The notes under the pieces were generated by a model that had not been told where the DNA came from, searched no databases, and saw only the letters and a list, made by a program, of their open reading frames with translations. The translations under genes were made by a program, and so were the position numbers. A DNA stretch of 64,000 nt from Streptomyces harbinensis. Lineage in GTDB: Bacteria; Actinomycetota; Actinomycetes; Streptomycetales; Streptomycetaceae. Positions 25,619-32,609 of the stretch are shown one piece after another (within the stretch, counting starts at the first letter, position 1; the number at the start of each line of letters is the position of its first letter). Where the stretch lies: NCBI RefSeq assembly GCF_900116145.1, contig NZ_FPAB01000001.1, positions 558,001 through 622,000 of the forward strand. The letters run 5' to 3'.

Positions 25619-26239
25619 TCAGGACTGTACGACAGGAGCCCGTTCGGGGTCCGTGGCGTCCAGACCACGATAGATCAGCGCACGGTACGCATCGTGCCTG
25701 TCCTCAAAGTTTTCCACAAAATCCACTTCCTCAGGAAACAGGGGAACTATGCGCAGGAGGCCGACCGCACTGGCAGGCTCCGGAAAACGGAATCCATAGA
25801 CCGAATCCCAGTCAACCAACAGGGCCATGGTGAATCGAGAGAAACGCGGAAGCGTCAGTCCGGACAGAACCTGCCCGTCACTGAAAAGGCGCCCGGTTCT
25901 CACCGGCGCCGATGCCAGCTCAACCAATGCAGCGGCAAAGGAATCGACAGCGTGCTCATCCAGCGCGCCCTTGATTTCGACACCCAGTTCGGATGGCTGG
26001 TCAACACAGAGGGACTCCGCTCCGAATCCGGCGGTTCCGATCAGCGTCACATTCCCATCCGGATCCCGCTGCTCGGCCTCAGTCGGAACATAGACCACTA
26101 CGGCACACTTTTCAGGGGGCTGTTTTGTGCGAGTGAACCAGATAGTGCGTGTCGGCGGATCGTACAGCTCCTCATATGCAGCAGTAACCGAAGCAATGAA
26201 TTCGTCATTCATGCCACCCGTGCTCCCACCATGATTCAT
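25619..26239 (-). CDS. SUFU-domain protein, predicted immunity to the CIS cargo toxin
   Basis: 206 aa from ATG 26239 (AAGGA 11 nt upstream); ATG 26212 gives 197 aa and is equally possible. The body matches bacterial suppressor-of-fused proteins: Y-x-E-L-Y-D-P-P-T-R-T-I-W-F, later G-V-E-I-K-G, a hydrophobic central strand with V-D-W-D-S-V-Y-G-F-R-F, and L-R-I-V-P-L-F-P-E-E near the C-terminus. SUFU proteins are among the commonest immunity proteins of polymorphic toxins. The gene overlaps the 3' end of the cargo gene and shares its unusually low G+C, so toxin domain and immunity probably arrived together. It is cytoplasmic and should bind and block the C-terminal toxin. Confidence 0.78.
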   Translation of the reverse strand: MNHGGSTGGMNDEFIASVTAAYEELYDPPTRTIWFTRTKQPPEKCAVVVYVPTEAEQRDPDGNVTLIGTAGFGAESLCVDQPSELGVEIKGALDEHAVDSFAAALVELASAPVRTGRLFSDGQVLSGLTLPRFSRFTMALLVDWDSVYGFRFPEPASAVGLLRIVPLFPEEVDFVENFEDRHDAYRALIYRGLDATDPERAPVVQS

Positions 26240-29200
26240 GACTACCGCGCTCCTTGGATGGCAGTTCATAACGTTCTGCCGCAGAGCCGCTTGCCGATGA
26301 CTCATCTTCATGTTCAGGGCCGTGATAATTTATTGGCTGCTGATTCCAAGTGCGATTATCCTCTCGGGTCTGCTTATGGCCTTCACGGTTCCAGTGACCC
26401 GACGCGCCCGGGGGTGCGTGCCCAAGTATGGCCTTCTGAAACGGAAAGATCGGATAGTCGGCCGGATTGACGACACTCTCGTAGCGTGCGCGATTCTCAT
26501 GGTAAGAAGAATCTGCCTTGTCGTTCGCATCGGCAGGGATCAGCGCCCCACTGGCGTCAAGACTTCCGAGCAACCCTTTGCTCAGGATCTCCAGCCCTGC
26601 GGCCGACGTTTTTTTCGGATTGACGTACCCATATTTGTGTCGATTGTTCGGATTCGTCTCACGCCATTCGGCAACTGCGGGATCAAAGGTGTTGCGCCCC
26701 GCTGGATCACGCTCGTGCGACTGCACTCGAAAGATAAAGCCGTGATTGACCCAGGACAGAACCAGCCTTTCGGCTGTTCGCTTCGAAACGCCCAGCACAT
26801 CACTTAACGCACGGGTACTGAACGGGCTCGCTTTGAATTCCTTCCTGGCTTCTTGGAGTCGCTCATCCGATTCACTCCCAAGCTTCTTCTGCACTACATA
26901 GATCGAGTCGCGCAAGTTCTTCTGCTTTTCTTTTACTTTATTTTCCGCAACCTGGACATTTGCATTCGATGAGCCATTCTTCAGCTTGCTCTCATAATCA
27001 GCGAGAGCATTACGCAGGGATTGAAAACTTTCCTGCGCATCACTGATCGCCCCAAGTACATCGGCATCTTCCCTCTGAGACTGCTGAGCATGCCTCCGAT
27101 AATTCGCAATAGCCTGCTCCACCGGATGCGGCCTGCTCGCCAGCATGGTGACATACGTGTTCCCCGAGCGAACGATCCACAGGCGGTGAGACTCGGCGTC
27201 CACGCCCCAGGAGAGGTCGTCTCCCACTCTCGCCGGAGCGTTACGAGCCTGCTGCGATGACATTTCGCCATCCCTGCCGGGTCTATCCCTTCTCTTCACC
27301 TTCTCCCAGATCTTCTTTCCGGCCCGGGCGATGCGGTCGATGATTTTGTCGATCGCGCGGCCGACGGGGCGGGAGACTTTTTGGAAGACGCTGCGGACTT
27401 TGGTGACCAGGCTGCCGATGCCCAGGAGGGCAGCGAGGAAGCCGAGGAGGAGGGGGATGCTGGTGGAGAGGGCGGATTCGATGAGTTTGGGGACTCCTGA
27501 TGCCGCGCCGTTCGCGATGGCGATGACCGCGTCCAGGATGGCGTTCATGAAGTCGGTGATCTGGGCGGCCTGGGTCACGATGAAGGTGACGATGTCGATG
27601 ATTCCCTTGACCGCGCGGACGAAGGCCGAGGCCGGGGTCAGGAGGGAGACGATCCAGGCGATGCCGGCCACGATGACCGTGGGGATCAGGTAGGACTTCA
27701 GGTCGTCCAGGATCGTTTTCTTGAGGTCTCCGGATTCGCCGGTGATCTCCTTGGTCAGGCCGGCGGGGCCCTCGCGCTGGAGGGCCTGGGCCTCGGGGAT
27801 CGATTTCTCGACCGTCGCCATGGCCTTGTCCGGGACGCCCTTGCGGACGATCTTGGCGCGGATGGTGTCCCAGGTCAGGCCGAGGAGAGAGGCCAGGAGC
27901 TGGACGATGCCCTTCGCGTCGAACTTCGCCGGGATCTGGAGGCCCGTCTTGACGGCCGTGCCCAGGAGCCAGGAGACCAGGCCGGTTTTGAGGTGTTGCT
28001 CGATGTTGGCGGTGAACAGGTTGAGGCCGTCGCCCACGTAGCGGACCACGTTGCCCAGGAAGCCGATCGGGTCCTTGATGATCTTGGAAACGGCGGAGGC
28101 CGCCTTGGCGAGGATGCCCATCAGGGCGTTGGTCAGTTCGATAATCGTCTGGATCACACCGACCACCGCGTCCTTGACGCGGTCCCACAGGCCCTTGTTC
28201 GCCTCCTGGAGCGCGGTGATCTCCTCATCGATCGCGTCCAGCGCCTCGGTGTACTTCTGCGCCAGGTCCTGGACCAGCTGCTCGGATTTCTCGTCGACCT
28301 GGGTTTCCAGGTCGTCGAACTGCCCGGCGAAGTCCTGTGCCGCTTCCTCGCCGAACCGGCGCAGGTCCGCCGGGAGTTTCCCGACCTCGGCCTGGAGTTC
28401 GGCGCGGCCCCGGCCGATGCGGGTCTTGGCGCGGCCGAGTTCGCGGCCGATGGTGTCGGCGATGTCGGAGATGACGCCCTGCATCTGGTTGACGTAGAGC
28501 TTCCGGGACTCCTGGTAGATGCCGTTGGCCTCTTCCGGGAGGCCCGCGAACTTGTCCTTCACCCAGCGGGCCTTGCCGCGCAGCCCGGAGTAGCGCTTGT
28601 CCTTGTACGCCTTCATCCGGCGTTCGTGGTCGGCCGTGAACGCGTCGCGCGCCCGTTTCTCCCCGTTGGTGAACTGGGTGTCGACCTTGCCGTCCAGGGA
28701 GTCCAGGATCTTCTCGACGTCCGTCTTGGTCCGGTCGAAGACCTTCTGGAGCGTGGCGGTGACCTGTTCGCGTTTCTGCTCGTCCGCCGATTTCGTCTCG
28801 GTCTTGCCCGAGTCGACCTGCCGACCGGTCGCCTCGCGGGTCGCGGTGAGGCCGGCCATCGCCTGGGCGCCGGCCGCCGCCGCGCCCGACTTCGCGGTCT
28901 GGAGTTCGGTGTTCTCCGCGGCCCGGGCCTGGGCGGGCGCCGCGGCGGTCTCTTCCTCGCCCTGCTTCTTCTCGGCCAGGGCGTGGTCGAAGTCCGGTTC
29001 GTTGCCCCGGGCCAGCTGCTCCTCGGTGACGTCCGCCTCGGCCATCCGCTGTTCGGTGTCGCGTTGGCCTTCGGAGAAGTCGGTGACCTCCTCCGGCTGG
29101 CGGTCCGGGACGGCATCCCCCGCGTTCGGGGCGCCCGGGTTTCCCGGCGGCTGGTCGGCGGTGAGCGGGGTGACGTCCTTCTCGGTGGTGTTGGAGGTGT

Positions 29201-29771
29201 CCGGGGTTTCGCCGGTGGCGGTGGCGATGTCCTCGGAGGAGGTGTCCTTGCCGTCCGCGACCTTGCCGTCGACCTCGTCCTTGATCCGGTCCGCGTTGCC
29301 GGAGTCGGAGAACTTGTCCGCCTCGTCGAGGTTCTTCGGGGCCTGCGCCTCCACCGCCTGATTGACCGCGGCGATGAAGGCGGCCTTGTCGAAGTCCCCG
29401 GGCTCGGCGGCGTTCATCTTCTCGGCCTGTTGTGTCTTCGCCTGCGCCTGCCGGTCGTCCGGCGGCGCCACCGCCGCGTCCTGGGCGGCGCGGGACTCGG
29501 CCGTGGGCGCGGGGTGGGCGGCGAGTTTCTGCTTCTTCGCGCCGATGTCCGCGTTCACCCGGCGCATCCCCGGCGCCTGTGCAGGTGGCGGCTTCACCGG
29601 AGGCGTGTAGCGCTGCGCGACCAGCCGGGACACCGCCGCGTTGCCGGCGGTGCGCTGCAAGTGGTGCAGGGAGAGCGGGGCACGGGCGGGACGCGTGGTG
29701 GCGGGTGTGGCCGGTGTGGCGGGTGTGGTGGACGAGGTCTTCGGCTTGGCCTGCTCCCCCGTCTCCTTCAT
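26205..29771 (-). CDS. Large CIS cargo/tape-measure-related protein with C-terminal toxin domain
   Basis: 1188 aa from ATG 29771. Residues 38-50 are L-Q-R-T-A-G-N-A-A-V-S-R-L, the motif shared with the DUF4157 protein. About 90-540 is charged, helical and coiled-coil-like. About 540-810 carries hydrophobic helices typical of eCIS cargo or tape-measure-type proteins (D-P-I-G-F-L-G-N-V-V; T-P-A-S-A-F-V-R-A-V-K-G-I). From about residue 828 base composition drops sharply. This part holds a winged-helix-like segment (984-1010) and ends in L-G-H1118-A-P-P-G-A-S-G-H-W-N, R-E-G-H and Y-H-G-P-E-H-E, reminiscent of HNH/GHH-type nucleases. Leu989 is a TTA codon. The gene is opposite to its neighbours and followed by a SUFU gene. 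The toxin class is an inference. Confidence 0.8.
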   Translation of the reverse strand: MKETGEQAKPKTSSTTPATPATPATTRPARAPLSLHHLQRTAGNAAVSRLVAQRYTPPVKPPPAQAPGMRRVNADIGAKKQKLAAHPAPTAESRAAQDAAVAPPDDRQAQAKTQQAEKMNAAEPGDFDKAAFIAAVNQAVEAQAPKNLDEADKFSDSGNADRIKDEVDGKVADGKDTSSEDIATATGETPDTSNTTEKDVTPLTADQPPGNPGAPNAGDAVPDRQPEEVTDFSEGQRDTEQRMAEADVTEEQLARGNEPDFDHALAEKKQGEEETAAAPAQARAAENTELQTAKSGAAAAGAQAMAGLTATREATGRQVDSGKTETKSADEQKREQVTATLQKVFDRTKTDVEKILDSLDGKVDTQFTNGEKRARDAFTADHERRMKAYKDKRYSGLRGKARWVKDKFAGLPEEANGIYQESRKLYVNQMQGVISDIADTIGRELGRAKTRIGRGRAELQAEVGKLPADLRRFGEEAAQDFAGQFDDLETQVDEKSEQLVQDLAQKYTEALDAIDEEITALQEANKGLWDRVKDAVVGVIQTIIELTNALMGILAKAASAVSKIIKDPIGFLGNVVRYVGDGLNLFTANIEQHLKTGLVSWLLGTAVKTGLQIPAKFDAKGIVQLLASLLGLTWDTIRAKIVRKGVPDKAMATVEKSIPEAQALQREGPAGLTKEITGESGDLKKTILDDLKSYLIPTVIVAGIAWIVSLLTPASAFVRAVKGIIDIVTFIVTQAAQITDFMNAILDAVIAIANGAASGVPKLIESALSTSIPLLLGFLAALLGIGSLVTKVRSVFQKVSRPVGRAIDKIIDRIARAGKKIWEKVKRRDRPGRDGEMSSQQARNAPARVGDDLSWGVDAESHRLWIVRSGNTYVTMLASRPHPVEQAIANYRRHAQQSQREDADVLGAISDAQESFQSLRNALADYESKLKNGSSNANVQVAENKVKEKQKNLRDSIYVVQKKLGSESDERLQEARKEFKASPFSTRALSDVLGVSKRTAERLVLSWVNHGFIFRVQSHERDPAGRNTFDPAVAEWRETNPNNRHKYGYVNPKKTSAAGLEILSKGLLGSLDASGALIPADANDKADSSYHENRARYESVVNPADYPIFPFQKAILGHAPPGASGHWNREGHKQTREDNRTWNQQPINYHGPEHEDESSASGSAAERYELPSKERGSHESWWEHGWHE

Positions 29772-29992
29772 CGCGCAGCCGTTTCCGCCATGCCCTTCAC
29801 CGTGGCCCGGCGGCGGGCGGGGGACGAGAGGGACCGTGGCGAGACATTCGGGCATAGCCGGGTGTTCGGAAGGGAAAGCACCCGCGCTTCTCATCAGGCA
29901 GCCCGGTCTGCACGGCCGATCGGCCGCCCGGCCGTTCCGGTGATCGGCCGGGCGGCGAAAAATCGTTGCTGTCCCCGGCCAAGGAGAGTGGT
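29772..29992. promoter_or_regulatory. Divergent control region between cargo and sheath genes
   Basis: 221 bp separate the cargo start (leftward) from the sheath start (rightward). Composition is ordinary high-GC until about 29870, then a milder stretch with GGGAAAGCA and CGAAAAATCG. Both promoters must lie here. I cannot point to a confident -10/-35 pair or an inverted repeat. Confidence 0.4.
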
Positions 29993-31498
29993 ATGCCGTC
30001 GTACCTGTCCCCGGGTGTGTACGTCGAAGAGGTGGAATCCGGGAGCCGGCCGATCGAGGGCGTCGGCACCGCGGTTGCCGCCTTTGTCGGGTTCGCACAG
30101 CAGGGCCCCTTCGACGAACCCACGCTGATCACCAACTGGAGCCAGTTCGTCAGCGTCTTCGGTGACTTCGTCGAGGGCACGTATCTGGCCACGTCCGTCT
30201 ACGGCTATTTCGCCAACGGTGGCGGTCAGGCGTACGTGGTGCGCATCGGCCGGGGCGGTGAGAGCGCCGAGCCGGCGCAGGCGCGCCTGGGCCCGTACAC
30301 CGTGCGGGTGCTGCCCGGGGTCACCGGGGAGATCGGGGTGGAGATCGTGCACCCCGAGGAGGACGACGCCGACGACGGCCTCTTCACGCTGCTGGTGCGG
30401 CGGGACGGGGAGGTCGCCGAGACGTTCGACGCGGTGAGCACCAAGCGGAACAAGGACAACGCCGCCACCCGGGTCAAGGCCCGCTCGCAGCTGATCCGGC
30501 TGGAGGCCGCCCAGCGCGGCGCCCTCGCGGTGCGGCCCGAGGCGCAGTCCGTCGTGCTGCCGGCCGCCGCCGGCGATCCGCCGCCGGAGCTGTCCGCGGA
30601 CACGTACGTGGGTGATCCCGACCGCCGTACCGGGCTGGGCGGTCTTGAGGCGGTGGAGGAAGTCACCATGGTGGCCGTCCCCGATCTGATGAGCGCCTAT
30701 CAGCGGGGCGATCTCGACGCCGACGCGGTCGTCGCCGTCCAGCAGGGGCTGATCGCCCACTGCGAGGCGATGGGTGACCGGATCGCGATCCTCGACCCGC
30801 TGCCCGGGCTCAGCCCGCAGCAGGTCAGGACCTGGCGGACGGAGACGACCGGCTTCGACTCCAAGTACGCGGCGCTGTACTACCCCTGGATCAAGGTGCT
30901 GGACCTGGGCCTGGGGCGCAATGTGTTCGTGCCGCCGAGCGGCCACATCGCCGGGGTGTGGGCACGCAACGACGACTCGCGCGGGGTGCACAAGGCCCCG
31001 GCGAACGAGGTGATCCGCGGGGCCGTGGCCCTGGAGACGCAGCTCACCAAGGGCGAGCAGGATCTGCTGAACCCGATCGGGGTGAACTGTGTCCGGCTGT
31101 TCGCCGGCCGCGGCATCCGGGTGTGGGGGGCCAGGACGCTCTCCAGCGACCCCGCGTGGCGCTATCTGAATGTGCGGCGGCTCTTCAACTATCTGGAGGA
31201 GTCGATTCTCGCGGGCACCCAGTGGGTGGTGTTCGAGCCGAACGACGACGCGCTCTGGGCGCGGGTGCGGCGCACGATCCAGGCGTTTCTGACGAACGAG
31301 TGGCGCAAGGGCGCCCTGTTCGGGCTGACGCCGGACGACGCGTTCTATGTGAAGTGCGACCGGGAGACCAACCCGCCGGAGAGCATCGACGCCGGCCAGG
31401 TGATCTGCGAGGTCGGGGTGGCGCCGGTCAAGCCGGCCGAGTTCGTGGTGTTCCGGCTCGCGCAGTTGTCGGGCGGTTCCGGCGCCGTTGACGAGTGA
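29993..31498 (+). CDS. CIS tail sheath protein
   Basis: 501 aa from ATG 29993 with AAGGAGAG 5-12 nt upstream. The start P-S-Y-L-S-P-G-V-Y-V-E-E-V is the classic sheath N-terminus that forms the inter-subunit handshake strand. G-V-G-T-A-V-A-A-F-V-G and N-W-S-Q-F-V-S-V-F-G-D follow within 60 residues. The C-terminal core has G-V-N-C-V-R-x-F-x-G-R-G-I-R-V-W-G-A-R-T-L-S-S-D near 360-385 and Y-L-E-E-S-I near 405. It looks intact. Contraction of this sheath drives the inner tube. It is the first gene of the rightward structural operon. Confidence 0.95.
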   Translation: MPSYLSPGVYVEEVESGSRPIEGVGTAVAAFVGFAQQGPFDEPTLITNWSQFVSVFGDFVEGTYLATSVYGYFANGGGQAYVVRIGRGGESAEPAQARLGPYTVRVLPGVTGEIGVEIVHPEEDDADDGLFTLLVRRDGEVAETFDAVSTKRNKDNAATRVKARSQLIRLEAAQRGALAVRPEAQSVVLPAAAGDPPPELSADTYVGDPDRRTGLGGLEAVEEVTMVAVPDLMSAYQRGDLDADAVVAVQQGLIAHCEAMGDRIAILDPLPGLSPQQVRTWRTETTGFDSKYAALYYPWIKVLDLGLGRNVFVPPSGHIAGVWARNDDSRGVHKAPANEVIRGAVALETQLTKGEQDLLNPIGVNCVRLFAGRGIRVWGARTLSSDPAWRYLNVRRLFNYLEESILAGTQWVVFEPNDDALWARVRRTIQAFLTNEWRKGALFGLTPDDAFYVKCDRETNPPESIDAGQVICEVGVAPVKPAEFVVFRLAQLSGGSGAVDE

Positions 31499-31522
31499 AG
31501 TGAGTGAGGGGAGGAGAACGCC

Positions 31523-31966
31523 GTGCCGCTGCCCGATCTTGACAGCTCCGTGGGGCATTCGTTCGGCCTGGAGTTCGACAGTGTGCTCATCCGGCAGATC
31601 ACCGAGGTGAGCGGGCTGAAGATGGAACAGGACGTCATCGAGCTGAAGCAGAACACCGCCGACGGCAAGTACGCGATCAAGAAACTGCCGGGGCGCCCGA
31701 AGGCCGGGGAGGTGACGGTCACCCGCGGGCTCACCGAGGACAACAGCTTCGAGCGGTGGGTGAAGGACTCCCGGTTCGGGCAGATGAGCAGCGCCCGCCG
31801 CAACGGGTCGATCATCGTGTACGACTACGAGGGCCTGCCGATCAAGCGGTACAAGCTCATCAACGCCTGGCCCAAGTCCCTGGAGATCAGCGCGCTGAAG
31901 GCCGGGGACACCTCCGTGCTCACCGAGAAGCTGTCCATCACCTACGAGAGCATGGAAGTCGAGTGA
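31523..31966 (+). CDS. CIS inner tube protein 1
   Basis: 147 aa from GTG 31523 (GAGGAGAA upstream). It belongs to the gp19/Hcp-like tube family: F-G-L-E-F-D-S-V-L-I-R-Q-I-T-E-V-S-G-L near residue 12 and R-Y-K-L-I-N-A-W-P-K near 105, with a final strand I-T-Y-E-S-M-E. It follows the sheath directly, as in Afp1/Pvc1. It stacks in hexameric rings inside the sheath. A second tube gene lies at 34310. Its stop overlaps the next start by one base. Confidence 0.92.
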   Translation: MPLPDLDSSVGHSFGLEFDSVLIRQITEVSGLKMEQDVIELKQNTADGKYAIKKLPGRPKAGEVTVTRGLTEDNSFERWVKDSRFGQMSSARRNGSIIVYDYEGLPIKRYKLINAWPKSLEISALKAGDTSVLTEKLSITYESMEVE

Positions 31967-32457
31967 TGCGGCGCGGCATTCCGCCGGTGGCCACCGCACC
32001 GCCCCCGGCGGCCGGGGGCAGGGAAGGGGGACGGGAACGGGACCGGGAGCGAGACCGGGAGCGAGACCGGGCCGAGGAGGGGCTGCTGCGCACGGAGTTC
32101 GCGTTCGAGCTGCCGCGCGGATACGTGGACCCGTCCGGGACGGTGCACCGGTCCGGCGTGATGCGGCTGGCGACGGCGCGCGACGAACTCGTACCGCTGC
32201 GGGACGACCGGGTGCGGGAGAACTCGGCCTATCTGTCGGTGGTGCTCATCTCCCGGGTGATCACCCGGCTCGGAACCATCGAGGACATCCACCCCGGGGT
32301 GGTGGAGGATCTGTTCGCCTCCGATCTGGCGTTCCTCCAGGACTTCTACCGGCGGATCAACTCCGAGGGCCATACGCGCGCGGCGGTCACCTGCCCGTCC
32401 TGCCGGGAGGGCTTCACCGTCGATCTGGCCGGTGGTGGTCGCCTGGGGGAATCGTGA
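31966..32457 (+). CDS. CIS tail assembly protein with Cys pair
   Basis: 163 aa from ATG 31966. The first 45 residues are low complexity and contain a run of E-R-D-R units, encoded by a 12-bp tandem repeat at 32041-32069. The core has L-R-T-E-F-A-F-E-L-P-R-G-Y-V-D near 47, L-S-V-V-L-I-S-R-V-I-T-R-L-G and L-F-A-S-D-L-A-F-L-Q-D-F-Y-R-R-I-N. It ends with C-P-S-C-R-E-G-F, a single CxxC that could be half of a metal site. The context and core resemble phage tail assembly/chaperone-like proteins found next to tube genes. Its exact role is not known. Confidence 0.65.
   Translation: MRRGIPPVATAPPPAAGGREGGRERDRERDRERDRAEEGLLRTEFAFELPRGYVDPSGTVHRSGVMRLATARDELVPLRDDRVRENSAYLSVVLISRVITRLGTIEDIHPGVVEDLFASDLAFLQDFYRRINSEGHTRAAVTCPSCREGFTVDLAGGGRLGES
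32041..32069 (+). repeat. 12-bp tandem repeat in coding sequence
   Basis: GACCGGGAGCGA occurs twice in tandem followed by a partial third copy, encoding the E-R-D-R run of the assembly protein. It is in frame, so copy-number change would lengthen or shorten the linker by four residues. Confidence 0.8.
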
Positions 32458-32597
32458 CGTACGCGGCCGACCGGATCCATGAGGAAGTCGCGTACCTGGC
32501 CTATCACTTCCACTGGTCGCTGGATCAGATCCTCGATCTGGAGCACGCCGACCGGTTGCGGTATGTCGCGCAGATCGCCCGGCTGGGCGGAAAGTGA
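32454..32597 (+). CDS. DUF6760 family small CIS protein
   Basis: 47 aa from GTG 32454, overlapping the preceding stop (GTGA) and ending at TGA 32595-32597. The sequence reads R-I-H-E-E-V-A-Y-L-A-Y-H-F-H-W, then S-L-D-Q-I-L-D-L-E-H, then a basic end. I recognise the pattern Y-H-x-H-W-x-x-x-E-I-L-D-L-x-H-x-E-R of DUF6760, a short protein that follows tube genes in tailed-particle loci. It is too short for many gene finders. Probably a structural or assembly helper; mechanism unknown. Confidence 0.75.
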   Translation: MTYAADRIHEEVAYLAYHFHWSLDQILDLEHADRLRYVAQIARLGGK

Positions 32598-32609
32598 GGC
32601 GGGCTCGTC

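Noticed and set aside
29772..30098. Upstream extension of the cargo gene to 30098
   Set aside because: The extra 109 codons are Arg/Pro-rich, run into the sheath coding region on the other strand, and lack the character of the protein after M-K-E-T-G-E.
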